Below, in pieces: positions 36,496 through 48,683 of a stretch of 64,000 nucleotides of DNA. The translations under genes and the position numbers were made by a program. Origin of the DNA: Enoplolaimus lenunculus (Eukaryota; Nematoda; Enoplea; Enoplida; Thoracostomopsidae). The notes beneath the pieces were generated by a model, which was not told the DNA's origin, searched no databases, and saw nothing but the letters and a program-made list of their open reading frames with translations. The number at the start of each line of letters is the position of its first letter. The first letter of the stretch is position 1. The stretch lies in contig JASANG010003761.1 of assembly GCA_030248215.1 (NCBI GenBank), forward strand, positions 1 to 64,000, written 5' to 3'.

Positions 36496-36670
36496 TTAAG
36501 GGGCGTCCAGGTTTTTTGGTGGGTCTATAAAGGAGTAGGTTTATATTCTAAATTACATTTTTTGCTTAGGCTTAGGCTTAGGAATTTTTTTTTGCAACGC
36601 TTAGGTTCAGGCTTAGGCTTAGGAATACGCTTAATCTACTGTTACGCCCCTTAAAGTAACATTGGCCAAA
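36496..36670. mobile_element. TTAGGC-bearing MITE, GGGGCGTCCAGG variant, just after the AHR stop
   Basis: TTTAAGGGGCGTCCAGG faces TGTTACGCCCCTTAAAGTAA then CATTGGCC, around GCTTAGGCTTAGG tracts. Sister copies are at 22724-22865 and 39358-39556. It begins about 37 bases after the AHR stop codon, so it probably lies in the 3' untranslated region. Confidence 0.7.
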
Positions 36671-36776
36671 TTATTAATAGAAGTAAAATGTTTAACGTAA
36701 ATGAATGCAGATTTTTTGAGTTTCAAATATTTGACTCAAATATATTGTCGAACCAAAATGCGTTTATATTCATGAA

Positions 36777-36782
36777 AATAAA
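36777..36782 (+). terminator. Possible AHR polyadenylation signal (AATAAA)
   Basis: First AATAAA downstream of the stop codon at 36459. Such hexamers are common in AT-rich DNA, so the assignment is tentative. Confidence 0.3.
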
Positions 36783-36853
36783 TGTAAAAATGTATTAATG
36801 TATTGCACTGCTGCATTTTCAGCTCGTTGATAAAGAGTTCAAAGGGGCATTAA

Positions 36854-37264
36854 CCAGGGTGCAAATGGATGGTAAAAATAACGGAAACGAATAGTGATCA
36901 AAGCAACGGAAACGGAAACGAAAATTGGTTATTAAGGTATAAAATGTTTTAAAAATGTTTTATTTTTCAGCCAACACAATAGAGGCGTGCAAATCTTTAC
37001 CGGGTTTTCTATAATTTCAAAGTAAAAATAGCGTGTACATCAAAACTTTTAAGATTTTGGTTGAATTTCGTAATTTTTATTTTGTTTCGAACAATTGCAG
37101 CATATATTTAACGAAAAATTGCCAGATATATATTCGTGATTTAGAACTAATTTTGAACGTAAAAATTACAGCATTTCCGTTATTTCTATAACGGAAACCG
37201 AAATTGAAACGGACACCAATGTTTACTGAAAGCGGAAACGAACGGGTATCCGGTTACACCCTGG
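36854..37264. mobile_element. MITE with CCAGGGTGCAA termini
   Basis: CCAGGGTGCAAATGGATGG faces CCGGTTACACCCTGG. The interior has GGAAACGGAAACG and TTCCGTTATTTC near its two ends. Related: 47012-47362, 54420-54846. Confidence 0.65.
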
Positions 37265-37306
37265 TGTTAACCCATACCTAAAGATGCTTCCACCAACCTA
37301 GAAAAA

Positions 37307-37488
37307 ACCCATGTAAAGCACAGGGTGCGGAACACTTTTCTGCAGGACTACAATAGAGCAAGCTTAAGCTTTAGACTAATTTTGTGCTTACGCTTAGGTC
37401 TAGGAACAAGCTCAATCTTACAGTTAGGTTAAGGCTTACAAATACGCTTAAACTACTGTTACGGCCCTGTTCTTTACATTGGCCCATA
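37307..37488. mobile_element. TTAGGC-bearing MITE (full length)
   Basis: CCCATGTAAAGCACAGGGTG..TTTTCTGCAGGACT at one end and TACTGTTACGGCCCTGTTC..TTTACATTGGCC at the other show the two different tips of this family in one copy. Confidence 0.7.
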
Positions 37489-38274
37489 AGTGATGCCCCC
37501 AGTACGTGCATCAGTCCCCTAAACGGTGTTGAGCTGGCTACGAAAAAGTTGCATTCGTGTCTATTTGACAATAAACCGCTCGTTGTGATAATACAATCAT
37601 GTGTCTAAAATGCCACACGTTTATTTCCTGCCAAAGTATATTGTTTAAGTTAATTCTTTAGAAACCTTAGGGTGCGATATACTATAGGTACATTAATTAA
37701 TCATTATTTATGTAATTTAACTCTTTGCGTTTGTCCCTAAATGTAATATTATTGTTCGCGCTTCGGCCAATGTATAGAAGACGGCCATAACAGTAGTGTA
37801 CGCATATTCCTAAGTTTTAGCCTAACCGTCAAGGTATAGGTCACTATACGTAAAGCCTAAGCCTATGCAAAAAATAAACCAAAAGCTTCAACTTACTCTA
37901 TTGAAGCTCCACGGAAAAACGGCCCATCCCTGATGTTTGCTTGGGCCTGCATCCGCTGTCTATTGCAATTCGAGAGGAACTTTTCAATAAATATTGCGTG
38001 CCAGCTTGGGTGTACGCAGATTTCAAAACTATTGCAACCAATTTATTGTTTATCTCTCTATTAATGACTTAAACTAAGCGATGATTCCTGCACCACCTGT
38101 CCTCCAGTTAAATCAAGTGTATATAATCTGAGAATTACATAGCTAATAGCAATACTAAATTTAGTATAAATATCAATTTTCTAGCTCACTGTGGCGACAG
38201 AAGCAATATGATTAATGATGAATGCATTTGCAGTCACGCCTGTTTATTAATTCAAACGGTCATTTGTAGAAGTG

Positions 38275-38424
38275 GCCAATGTAGAACAAGGGCGGAACAG
38301 TAATATAAGCATATTCCTAAGCTTAAGCTTAACGCTAAGAATTAGTCTAAAGCTTACGCTTACTCTATTCCAGATCCACCGAGAAACGTTCCACCAACTA
38401 CCGCTGAGAGTTTACATGGGCCGT
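38275..38424. mobile_element. TTAGGC-bearing MITE with target duplication
   Basis: GTAGAAG directly flanks both ends (before GGCCAATG and after ACATGGGCC), a 7-8 bp target duplication. The interior is CCTAAGCTTAAGC-like. Confidence 0.7.
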
Positions 38425-39357
38425 AGAAGCTATAACGCAGGGGTAACGACTGTATTCGGGGTATTAATTAGTGTATTTGGGGTAACTGTCATAGTGTTCA
38501 TGTTGTTGGAAGGGCGTATATATTCCGAAATTTTTTTTAAAAATCAAATATAACATTGGCAAGTGTATTTTTAATATTTTCAAGCGAACGGTTACCATTC
38601 TTCTATAGTACTTTGCAGTCATTTTTTCAACTAAACCAGTTAACTTGAGCTCGATGCTTGTGACATACACTACTGTAAATAAAAGTTCGGTTTTATACCT
38701 TTTTTCCACAAGCTTTTAAGCCAATGTCTAGACCCAAACCTAAATCTGATCAAATTCTGTGTTAAGCCTAAGCCTAAAAGTTTGGCTAAAATTTGAAATT
38801 TTTAGAAACTTTAACGGGAGGCAGCCACAAGAGCTAAAAGATGTGCATTCTACTACTAAGTTATATGCAGGCTAAGTATCGATCTTGGTTCAGAGGCAAC
38901 CTTTACTGGATAAATTAAAATTATTTTTCCAGCAATTCAGCAGTGATTTACCTGACGGACTTTACAAGCTTTGATATATATTTTCGAGATGATATTTATA
39001 CATCAATCAGTTTAAGAAAATATAATTGCTCAAAATATAAAAATTTAAATTTTTTGCTAGCACCGACAAGCGGAAATCCTTTTAAAATCGTTTGACTGCC
39101 GCTAAGAAAGCCGCCGTTATATTAAATTCAGCCGATACTGATAAATATTATAAGCTGCTGTCGGATATGTATATATACTATTTTGATGATATAATTGTTG
39201 TTTTAGCAGTACTAAAAGAAAAATTAAAATTGCTATTTCCTTTGTTTCTGAAAACACAATATCTTCTCAGTCAATATGATTTCGAATTGTGCGAGTAAAT
39301 GTACATAAATGACTGTCAAGCATATAAACGCTAAGCGAAAAGCCTGGGATCTGCATG

Positions 39358-39556
39358 TGTGCCCATGTTACTTTAAGGGACTTCCAGGTTTCTGATGGGT
39401 CCATAAAATGGTAGGTTTAGATTCTAGATTGCATTTTTTTGCTTAGCTTTGGCTTAGGCTTAGGCTTAGGAACACATTTTTGCAACGCTTTGGCTTAGGC
39501 TCAGGCTTAGGAATACGCTTAATCTACAGTTACGCCCCTTAAAATAACATTGGCCT
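39358..39556. mobile_element. TTAGGC-bearing MITE, GGGGCGTCCAGG variant
   Basis: GCCCATGTTACTTTAAGGGA faces TTACGCCCCTTAAAATAACA then TTGGCC, with GCTTAGGCTTAGGCTTAGG inside. Confidence 0.7.
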
Positions 39557-41236
39557 GCATGTTTATATGTTATCTAACTTAAGCGACACAAGGCACTGCT
39601 GGGGTCTTTTCGCTTTGCCCCCCCGCCGGCGTTTGTCCAACAATGAATGAATTTTGAAAATTTTTGTATATTTAAGCTTCTCATGACTTCCGTTAATTAT
39701 TGCACGCCAAGTTTGAATTTTTAAAAGTTCGGTTTTCTAAAGTCCTAACGATCCATCCTCCACAACCCAAAAGGTGTTTTTGTCAAAAAGTTTCACAAAT
39801 TCAATACCATGTGACACAGCTTGCAGCGCTGAGTTGAACGGTGTTAAATTTTTCGCAATTGGGCGTTTTATTAACGAGTTATATGGTCAAATAATTGATT
39901 TGGCGCTGTTCCAAATCGTTGGCAGCTCGAAGCCAATGTATAAGAACAGGGACGTTACAGTAGTATATTAAGTATATTTTTAAGGCTCAGCGGACATCTA
40001 TGACAATCCTAAGCGCAAGAATGCGCTTAAACCTTAAGCTGACTCTCAAACACGGGCTTAGGGACTTTATCCACTTACTGACTCTTGTTATAGATACAGA
40101 CTCCTATTGGCTGGGACTCAAAATGGTGACCCCCTCTTACTCTCCCTCTTATTCGGGTCAATGAAGTACTGAGTGCGCAAAAAATTTATGACAGTTGGGG
40201 AACAAGAGCGCCGCGAGAATATTGGGTGTGGGGAAACAGGCGAGACTTGTGAACAAAACGTGCACTCGGGTGACAGTGTGCCGCTATTAAGCAATGTATT
40301 TTAATCTACCATACATATATACACATTCGATTCGACATACAAAATTGTTTACGAAACTCATGGCGGGTGCAAATGAACCCCTTAGGTTTTCTCAATACTC
40401 TAGCGATTCGAATAAGAGGGGTGAGACTGATATTTAATCCGCCTATCCACAGGATACCCTTCCCCGTCCGTACTCGGTTCCGGACTGTTACTTATTTTTC
40501 AATTCACCTCCAGTTGTTTGGACAACGCACCTTTAATTTACGTCAGCCATTTTTATGGTTTAATTTCATTACTGTCGAAATATATACATTTAAAACTTAT
40601 GCATTAAACTCTGCACTGAACTTAGTTTGTGTCCAGGAAGCTCTATTTAGGGTCGCTGATGCTCATGGACTAGTTAGTAATCCATCCTACCCCGAATACT
40701 TATTCCCAACACCATCAAATTCACGTCACAGCAATAATTTGTTACATGGTCACAGTTAGAACAAAAATATTGCTGAATGCTATCCCACGCACTCGTCAGT
40801 GTCCGTGGGTTGAAAATCCTAAGTGCTCCCAGCATACTTTTATCTTCAACAGCTATAACAAAACAAGAACCTTTAAGCACGATATGATCTCCTTCAAATA
40901 TCAATTAAAGTCGCCCCCCCCCCCCTAGTAGTAACAATCAAAGTGCCACCACCCCACCATATCATTTTATTGGTAATTTTATTCAGTTCTAACTCAACTA
41001 AAGTAATGTTTGCTGAGTAAACTAAAATACCAATGCGAAACGGAACAGCTCAGTAAGACGCCTAACGATACTTGAGACCAGCCGACACCAGTGTAATCAA
41101 AGTGTGAATTCAATGATTGCTCTCATGAGTTGAAATTTGCGCGTACTTACTGTAGATGAGCTTTATTTAAATTATTGATGGAGGTGCTTTATTAATAAGC
41201 GGAAGTTCACTATTTCAAGATAGTACAGAGAGGATA

Positions 41237-41444
41237 CACGGCAAAAAATGGTGAGTCAAATTCACTATCTCCGAAATGCTTTTCGTTTACCACACAAACT
41301 GAGTTAAGTTCGACTCCGACACAGTAAACGTACGATTCCGTGAGTCCAATGTGACTCCAGAGAAGTCGAATTTTGTCTCAATTTGTGTCGTTCCGAAAAG
41401 CCTATTCCGGAGAGAGTCAATTTTACTAACCATTTTTTGCAGTG
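41237..41444. mobile_element. Tc1/mariner-type foldback MITE (diverged)
   Basis: CACGGCAAAAAATGGTGAG to ACCATTTTTTGCAGTG, with TA before the left end. It carries more substitutions than the copies in the palindrome. Confidence 0.7.
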
Positions 41445-44400
41445 TGTAAGTTCGACCCTATACTAATCTGTGCTCATTTACTGCTAGGCAAGGTAAAGAT
41501 ACTGGTGTATTACTGAAACAGTTGAAATATTGTTAATGGTTTGCGAATAATATCTATCTAAATGAAAGTTCCTTGGTATGCAGTTGATATGTACTTTCAG
41601 ATTTATATTTTTTAATATGCAGAATACGACAAAATTTGGGCTGAAAACAGTGTTGGTATGTATTCAAGAGGTTAACTGACTGCAATTGCAAAAACGGTAA
41701 TAGTATTTGTTTTAAAATTCAAAGCACTGCCACGATTAAGACGATAGCAAATAAAGTATATATTTCAAAGTTTATAAAAATATCTGGATGAAAAATTTGT
41801 CATTTTTATATTTTTTCATGCAAATACATTTGAAAAACTTCTAATAGATACCAACGGAAACATAGACGAATAGTTGTCAAGAGAACAAAAACGGATATTG
41901 AAGTATAAACAGTTTCAAAGAGTTTCCACCTTCCTGTTGATATCAATTGAGGTATGCAAAAAATTGAAGAAAAAATAACAGATGAACACCAAATTTGTAG
42001 GATATTTTAAGAATTTCGTCTTTTTACTACAAATCGAGCAATTGCAGAATATCTGTAATGAAAACTGTTGGGATTTATACGCGATTCACAACAATCTGTG
42101 AGCATACAAACTACGGACATTTCGGTGTTTCGATGACGGAAACAGCAACAAAAACGGACTTCTCGCGATTTTTACCATAAAACGGATTTCCGGCCACACC
42201 CTGGCGCATAGTTTTATCGTAAACCCACAAACCATATTGGTCAAAACAACCAATTGAACACGATGTAGTGTTTAACAATTTCACCGAAAATTACCAACGG
42301 TTTACGTGAAATTGCAACTGTACGAGCAAGAATTATAATTTTATTCGTAACTGCAAAAATATCGATGAATACACTTGAAATTATGAAAAATAAACAAATT
42401 CTAAAACATCTCCTCGTTGACAGATTTGTGTCCTTGCAAAATAGAATGTGACATTTTGACAATATGATGCTTTAGACTAAAGGTTTCTTTCGTGTAAAGT
42501 TTGTTCGTATAGTACGCGATATAGCCAATCAATACCGGCTTACGGTCTCGAAACTGGTATGAGACTATTAAATGAACGATTTCTATATTCTGGGCCAATT
42601 TAGCTCATGGGTATAGGATTACTCGCATTGCTAGGATTTCGTTTTGCGAAATAATAATAATGTCATATTAAATTGTTCGGATCACAAGGATCTTACAAGT
42701 ATAAGCTTTATAAAAGCTTATTCTCTCGTCTCTACAACAATTTCGGGGGGTGCATTTTTCGCTTATATTGTATACTCCCCTGCTCTCGGTTTGAAAAATA
42801 TAGAACAATATGAGTTCGTGACTGAATATTACTTCAAATATATTAGTAAGAGACCTATTATACCTACACGACAAACAGAAATCACACTTGCCATGGCTAA
42901 ACTAAAGACTAAAAGACAGTAGAAAGGGACCAATTCTCGTTCGGTTCTTCAGCTATAGGCTGTGACGTATGGAAATCGTGCTATCTCGTTATATATCTGT
43001 AAATGTACATACCTTTACAGCTAATGTAAAGATCATTGGCGGAACGTTTTTCTGCGGGACTGCAATCAAATAAGCTCAAGCTTTAGACTCATTTTTTGCT
43101 TATGCCTACGTTTTATGCTTAGGTAAAACCTTCTTCTTACACTTTGACTGTCGAGGCTTAGGCATATGCTTGCACTAAACGTATCTGTTCTATGCATTTG
43201 CTCCAGTACTTTAGGGACTTTTAACAAAGTATATAGTTTGGACACTTTGACGGAAATTTGGCGCCTTTAATACTGGATACTGAGCCAGTAACGCAGCAGC
43301 TGGATCGAGAAAGGACAACGACTCGGTTCCGACCATTTTTAAATTCAGGGAATTTTTCATAATACAGAATGGAATAAATTTCGCAATTTTTGTTTCATTT
43401 CAAATATTAACTTGCGAGATCAATACGTGATTTATTTATACTTTTCGACGTAAAAATAACACAATTTTCGTTATTTCTATAACTGAAACGAAAACGGACG
43501 CCGATTTTTACCGGAAACGAAATCGGATATTCGGGTACACGCCGGTATAAAGCGACATGTTACGTTACCTATAATTTGAACATTTTAATTTGTGAAATAA
43601 TAAAATCGGTGCGGTAGCCCCAAAATCTAGAGAGTAGGCTAAAAACACAACGTATACTGGATGCATTCTTTTCTATACACAAAAAGTACCCAGTTGCATT
43701 TATATTTATTCCACCCTTGCTAAAGCCCACCTTGATTATGGTGGCCTTGCCCACTGGAAGACATGGGGACTAGTAGTGACCTCAGAGCCTGAAAGCTTAA
43801 GCTTAAAACTAGGCTTAAGTTTAGGCTTAGACTTAAGTTTAGGCTTAATAGGTTAGCCCAAGTTGCAACCTTGGTTCTTACATTAAATTGTAAAGCGTTG
43901 AAACTTCACCTGCATTAATTATTTAGCATCAAGGTTACGTATCTCAATTTATTTTGGATGTTAATCTATAGCAAAACGTCAAAACGCAGCTGTCTAGGCA
44001 TGCTACAAATAAGACTTATATGATCAATTGTTAAACGGGAAACAATAACTGCTAACTGCAAACCGATGCATCAAATATCCAATGAAATAAACCAAAGTGC
44101 AGAATTTAACAGAAATTTATCTTCGCCGACGACACGAGTGTGAAACTTTACCGCGACAGCAAACAAATTCGTCTATTCAGGCAACGGGTTATATAATTTG
44201 TGGCGCCTGTCTTGTAAGCCTACGCCTAAACCGAAGTCTGGGCCTATACATAAAGCTAATCTGAAGCCAAAGTTTCCTCTAAGTCCACCAGTCCTTTTGT
44301 CTTCCACTGAACAAGCCCCTAATAATTAATATGGGCCAACCTTTTTTAGTAAACGCAATATATTTCTGAATCTATTTGTAGAAAATAGTGAAATGACGCA

Positions 44401-44639
44401 ATTCAATTATCGAAAGTTCCAAACTGCACATTTATGATGCATTCATTTTTTTCGGAACAAAACGGCAACCTTTGGCTGTCCATCAGAAATTTTAACCTTT
44501 GGCTGTCCATCAGAAAATTTTTGCAGCCAAAACAGTACGTTTTCATGTATTTAAATTTTAAAAATCGTTCAAAAATAGCATGAATATGGCTATTTTTTCA
44601 CTCAAGTGGCTATCGATGAACACTATTCATCGCTGTCAT

Positions 44640-44815
44640 GTATATGTGCACGGTAAGTGTATCTAAAGCATAGATTGCCATATATGTGCACATATACCGC
44701 AATATATAGAAAGTTGTTGCAATTGACCACATGGTGTAGTGGTTGTGATAGCATGCTTGACTCGAGTGCAAGCAGACTAAAAGGTCTGATTCCCGGCGTG
44801 GTCCTTAACGTTGGG
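44640..44815 (+). mobile_element. SINE-like element with tRNA-like body, family 2
   Basis: A head of about 90 bp (TATATGTGCACGGTAAGTG ... AGTTGTTGCAATT) precedes a tRNA-like body: GTGTAGTGGTTGTGATAGCA (A box) and GGTCTGATTCCCGGCGTGG (B box, T arm). The same order recurs reverse-complemented at 61585-61755. Two copies with diverged bodies argue for a mobile element rather than a single tRNA gene. Confidence 0.6.
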
Positions 44816-44832
44816 CAAAAATCTTCGTACAG

Positions 44833-45051
44833 CACTGAAAAAACGGTGAGTCAAATTGACTCTCTCTGAAATAGGCTTTTCCGGACTACACAAACTGAGT
44901 CAAAATTTGATTCCGCCAGAGTCAAATTCGACTAACTGAGTTGCTCGGTGAGTCAAATTTGACTCTGGCGGAGTCGAATTTGATTCAGTTTGTGTAGTCC
45001 GGAAAAGCCTATTTCGGAGAGAGTCAATTTGACTCACCATTGTTTGCAGTG
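44833..45051. mobile_element. Tc1/mariner-type foldback MITE
   Basis: CACTGAAAAAACGGTGAG to CACCATTGTTTGCAGTG, with long inverted GAGTCAAATTTGACTC blocks. It lies just downstream of a tRNA-like element. Confidence 0.75.
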
Positions 45052-45119
45052 AGGGATCGTGCAGGTTCCAGCAATTACTAGAGACATAAATATTTTATTA
45101 TTATGAATATAGTATTAGA

Positions 45120-45478
45120 CAAAAACTTATGCTAAGCTCTATTCACGCGTGCAAGTTTTTGCTCAAAAACTTGCAGCTGCAAACTGCTCGCAGAACTTGC
45201 ATTTTTTCCTCAGCCCAAGAATTTCTGAGATAATATTGCACAAAAACTTATGCTAAGCCCTATTCACGCGTGCGAGTTTTTGCTGCAAGAACTTGCAGCT
45301 GCAAACTGCTCGCAGAACTTGCATTTTTTCCTGAGCCCAAGAATTTCAGAGATAATATTGCACAAAAACTTACGCTAAGCCCTATTCCCGCGTGCAAGTT
45401 TTTGCTGCAAGAACTTAACAGCTGCAAATTGCTCGCAGAACTTGCATTTTTTCCTCAGCCCAAGAATTTCAGACAGTG
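45120..45478. repeat. Tandem repeat, about 121 bp x 3
   Basis: GCTAAG[CT]..CTATTC at 45131, 45252 and 45374 marks three units. Each contains GCAGCTGCAAACTGCTCGCA and TTTTTCCTCAGCCCAAGAAT. Similar CTATTCAC[GA]CGTGCAAG words recur at 49950-50100. Confidence 0.85.
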
Positions 45479-47459
45479 TAAACGTTAATACAGAAGTTCA
45501 ACAACTTTACTCACAATTATCTTAGACTGAATATTGAATAAATCAATTCTTGAGAAACTTTTCTCACAAGAAAAAATACTTGCACTGCCACTGATATTAC
45601 AGAAGCCTACCGTTTTGCCGAATAAGGAGGGTTACGCTCTACGTTTTGATTGTGTTAATGTTGTCCGATACCGGATGACGGAGCACAACAGCATGGCGCC
45701 ACTCATAGTATGTCGACAAACATACTCCTGCAATACCTGAACTATTCTAAACGCTGAAACATTGTGATTAAAACTGAATATACTACGCGTTCTTGAGCAC
45801 AAGGGCACATAGTCAAGAGGGGGCCAGGAGGAACTAAGTTCCCATGGAAACATTTTAGGCCCCGTAATAAAATTTCAACCATGCTTGTAAGTCAACCAAA
45901 ACCCTTGTATACTCCTGAACATTTTTAGCTTCACCCAAGCAAGGTGCGCTGGCTATGGGCGTGTAAATCCCAGATAGCGCATCGATCCTGGTCAAAGTGT
46001 TAATTAATATTATGGCGCGGGGTGATTGGTTTGACTCCTGTAGCCACCCCTGGCGACATCCTTGTCTTCGAACAGTCCTTCAAATTTAGCCGACTTGTAT
46101 ACACATCTCACGCTTAGTAAAAGATATACCGTTAGTTTGCAATGCCAAATCCGATAATATTGTGAATAGGATCTGTTTCCGGTACTAGACTAAAATATTA
46201 ACCGACACTGACAGTAAAACATTAATACAGGCACAGTACCGAAAAATTATGACCAATTTTACATAAAGCACATCACAATACATAGCAACCGTTTTATCAT
46301 TGCACAACCGCATAATACACAAAAGTTGAAAAATGTTTTAATTTGTGAGTTAAAAAATTTGAAATAAAATTCTAAATTTCAATATAATAACATTAATTTA
46401 AAACAAAAACTGCGCGCCGCTGACCAAAAAAATGTGGGTATAAAACAAATGTACCTGCGCCGCATACGGGTTTTAGACAGACGTCCCAGTTGTTAAAGAG
46501 AACGGCATATATAAAAGCTGAACACAACTTATCGTTTTCAGTTTACTGAGCGAATCAAACTGACTGCGAATTGAACCCGCACCACCTAAATATGACGCTT
46601 GTGACAAAAAAACGCAACGCGAGCTGAGTACATTCTTATTTACACAAAATGTTGCACGTTGCATACATGTGTCAACGATTATCGCCCACTCTTGATTCAG
46701 CTAATTAATAGATGACTTTGTCTTCAAACTAAATACGTCCATATCCACCTATGGTTAGACCAAATCACTAATGATACAGTCAAAGTTTTCCCATTTATAT
46801 ATTAAAAAACAAATCCTTTTGGTTGTACCAAGAATGTATGATATTTGATAAAGTGCGACACATCTGATATTTATGTGTTCACGTTTAAAGTATTACGTGG
46901 CCCCAATATCGCAATACCCGTATTTTGACAATTAACTAATTCACTGCGTGTCTGTCGGTATACATAAGCCTTGAGACTGCTAACTAATTTAACACTAAAA
47001 TGTACCTTTGACCAAGGTGTGAACCGATAGTAAAAATAACGGAAACGGTAAACAGATACTGAAGTATAAAAGTTTCGAAGATGTTTTATTTCTCTGATAA
47101 TAGAATTGAGTTGTGTAAATAATCACCGAACTTTTTAAAATTTTAAAGAAAAAAATGGCGGATGCACTAAAATTTTTTGAATAAACTTTTGTAATTTTTA
47201 TTTCATTTCAAACAATTGCAGCGTATCTATAATAAAAAATTGCGAGATAACATACGTTGCTTATAACTAATTTTGAGCATAAAACTAACCGACCATCCGG
47301 TATTTCTATAACGGAAATGGACGGCGATTTTTACCGCAAACGGATATCCAGTTACATCTTGCATTTAACCCTTTCAATTATAGGGACGTATAACCGAAGA
47401 AGATCCGTATGATGCGACATCGAATAAACTGCTAACAAGCAAAAGTCTCCCACTCATAT

Positions 47460-47835
47460 TGATAATATACTCTTGGTTATACCAAGAGTGGATGATCACT
47501 CTTAATAACAAGAGTGTGCAACTGGGTACATTCTGTGTATTAAAGAATGTACCCGGCAAGCGTTGCGTTTTGGTCTACCTCCCCTTGTTTAGGGGCGGTC
47601 TGTATGCAGTTTTATATCGTAGTAAGTGTGATTAAATAACATAGTTGACCCCCCTTAAATGAGGGGGTAGGTGTACTGAAACATACTATGTTAATGTCTT
47701 GGTTAAAGCCCCCTGATTGAGGGGGGGGGGTCGCACAAAAATGCAACGCGTGCTGGTACATTTAGTACCATGCACAGCCCAAGCAGTTGCACACTCTTCT
47801 GCAAGGTGGACATCATCCACTCTAGATTATACTAA
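47460..47835. mobile_element. MITE of the AGTGGATGAT / GTGCAACT family
   Basis: The left half ACCAAGAGTGGATGATCAC..GTGTGCAACTGGGTACATTC is mirrored by GGTACATTTAGTACC..AGTTGCACACTC..CATCATCCACTCTAG at the right, about 375 bp in all. Confidence 0.6.
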
Positions 47836-48566
47836 AAAGTGTAATTAAGAACCTCAATGCACAAATGGTACCACAACAAACAAACTGTTTGGCGTAAACT
47901 GTAGAACAAACGCAAACATACAAATCAAAACAAAAAAACAACAATCAATGAACAAATCATACAATTTATTTCGATTTTTGTTTCAGATCGCAAATTTGTT
48001 GGCTCTTGTCCACTGTCCCCATATATAAAGGCTTAGGTTTAGGTTTAGGCTTATATAATACACATTATACATTTCCTTTTGTTTAGGTTAACCTTAAACC
48101 AAAGCGTAAAAGTGCGGAAAGTATAAAAAAAACCAAATTTGCAGCTATAACCATCACAAACCACAACCCCGATTGTATGTACAGGGGAGTCCGCAGAAAT
48201 TTATGTTTTGGGGGGCACGGAATAATTTTGTGGCGGCCGTATAATTGCAACTCAGGATTACTTACTGTCAGACCGAGTCAAGTTGGGTGGGGGGGCACCA
48301 GCCAAATTTGGTTAGACACGGCTTCCCCCTGCCCTTCCGTGGAGACGCCTGTGTATATATAATCGTTGACCGACAACAAGTAATCCGAGATGTCGTCGTT
48401 TTGACAAATTGTCGTCCATTATTATGCTTAGGATTACGCTCAGGCCCAAGACATAAGCTAAAGCTTAAAACCACACTAGGATTCGGCTCAACCATAGGCT
48501 TAGGCTAGGGAAACTTGGCTGGCGACATGTTGTTAAGCGGCGGATTGTCGTTAACTCTTGTATCCG

Positions 48567-48683
48567 CTACTGCTTGGTTTGATAATAACCCATTGCTCCG
48601 GCAGATTCTTCACTTGGCGCTGGGGGTAGTATCTCGGACTCGGGCGACCGATCATCAACGTGTTTTGTGTAGTTTATACCGCC
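48567..48683 (-). CDS. K2P channel terminal exon
   Basis: Acceptor TTTACTTTCAG, phase 0, 38 codons and TAG. Encodes [17 protein letters not shown] and a Pro/Glu/Ser tail ending GYYQTKQ, so with the previous exon it reads [13 protein letters not shown]. This fits the GPKYTQ-like tail I recall for invertebrate TWIK relatives. Confidence 0.85.
   Translation of the reverse strand, partial: GGINYTKHVDDRSPESEILPPAPSEESAGAMGYYQTKQ

Larger units (their letters stand above)
36460..48566. other. Repeat-rich stretch without a recognisable gene between AHR and the K2P gene
   Basis: Contains the MITEs and tandem repeats listed separately and several more TTAGGC-bearing elements. The longest frames (40367-40759, 130 codons; 42644-42922, 92 codons) show no domain or codon pattern I recognise. 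Nothing here can be supported as a gene. Confidence 0.5.

Noticed and set aside
40367-40759. 130-codon plus-strand frame
   Set aside because: No recognisable domain; overlaps a degenerate repeat also seen near 16040-16150, and has no supporting splice or codon signal.
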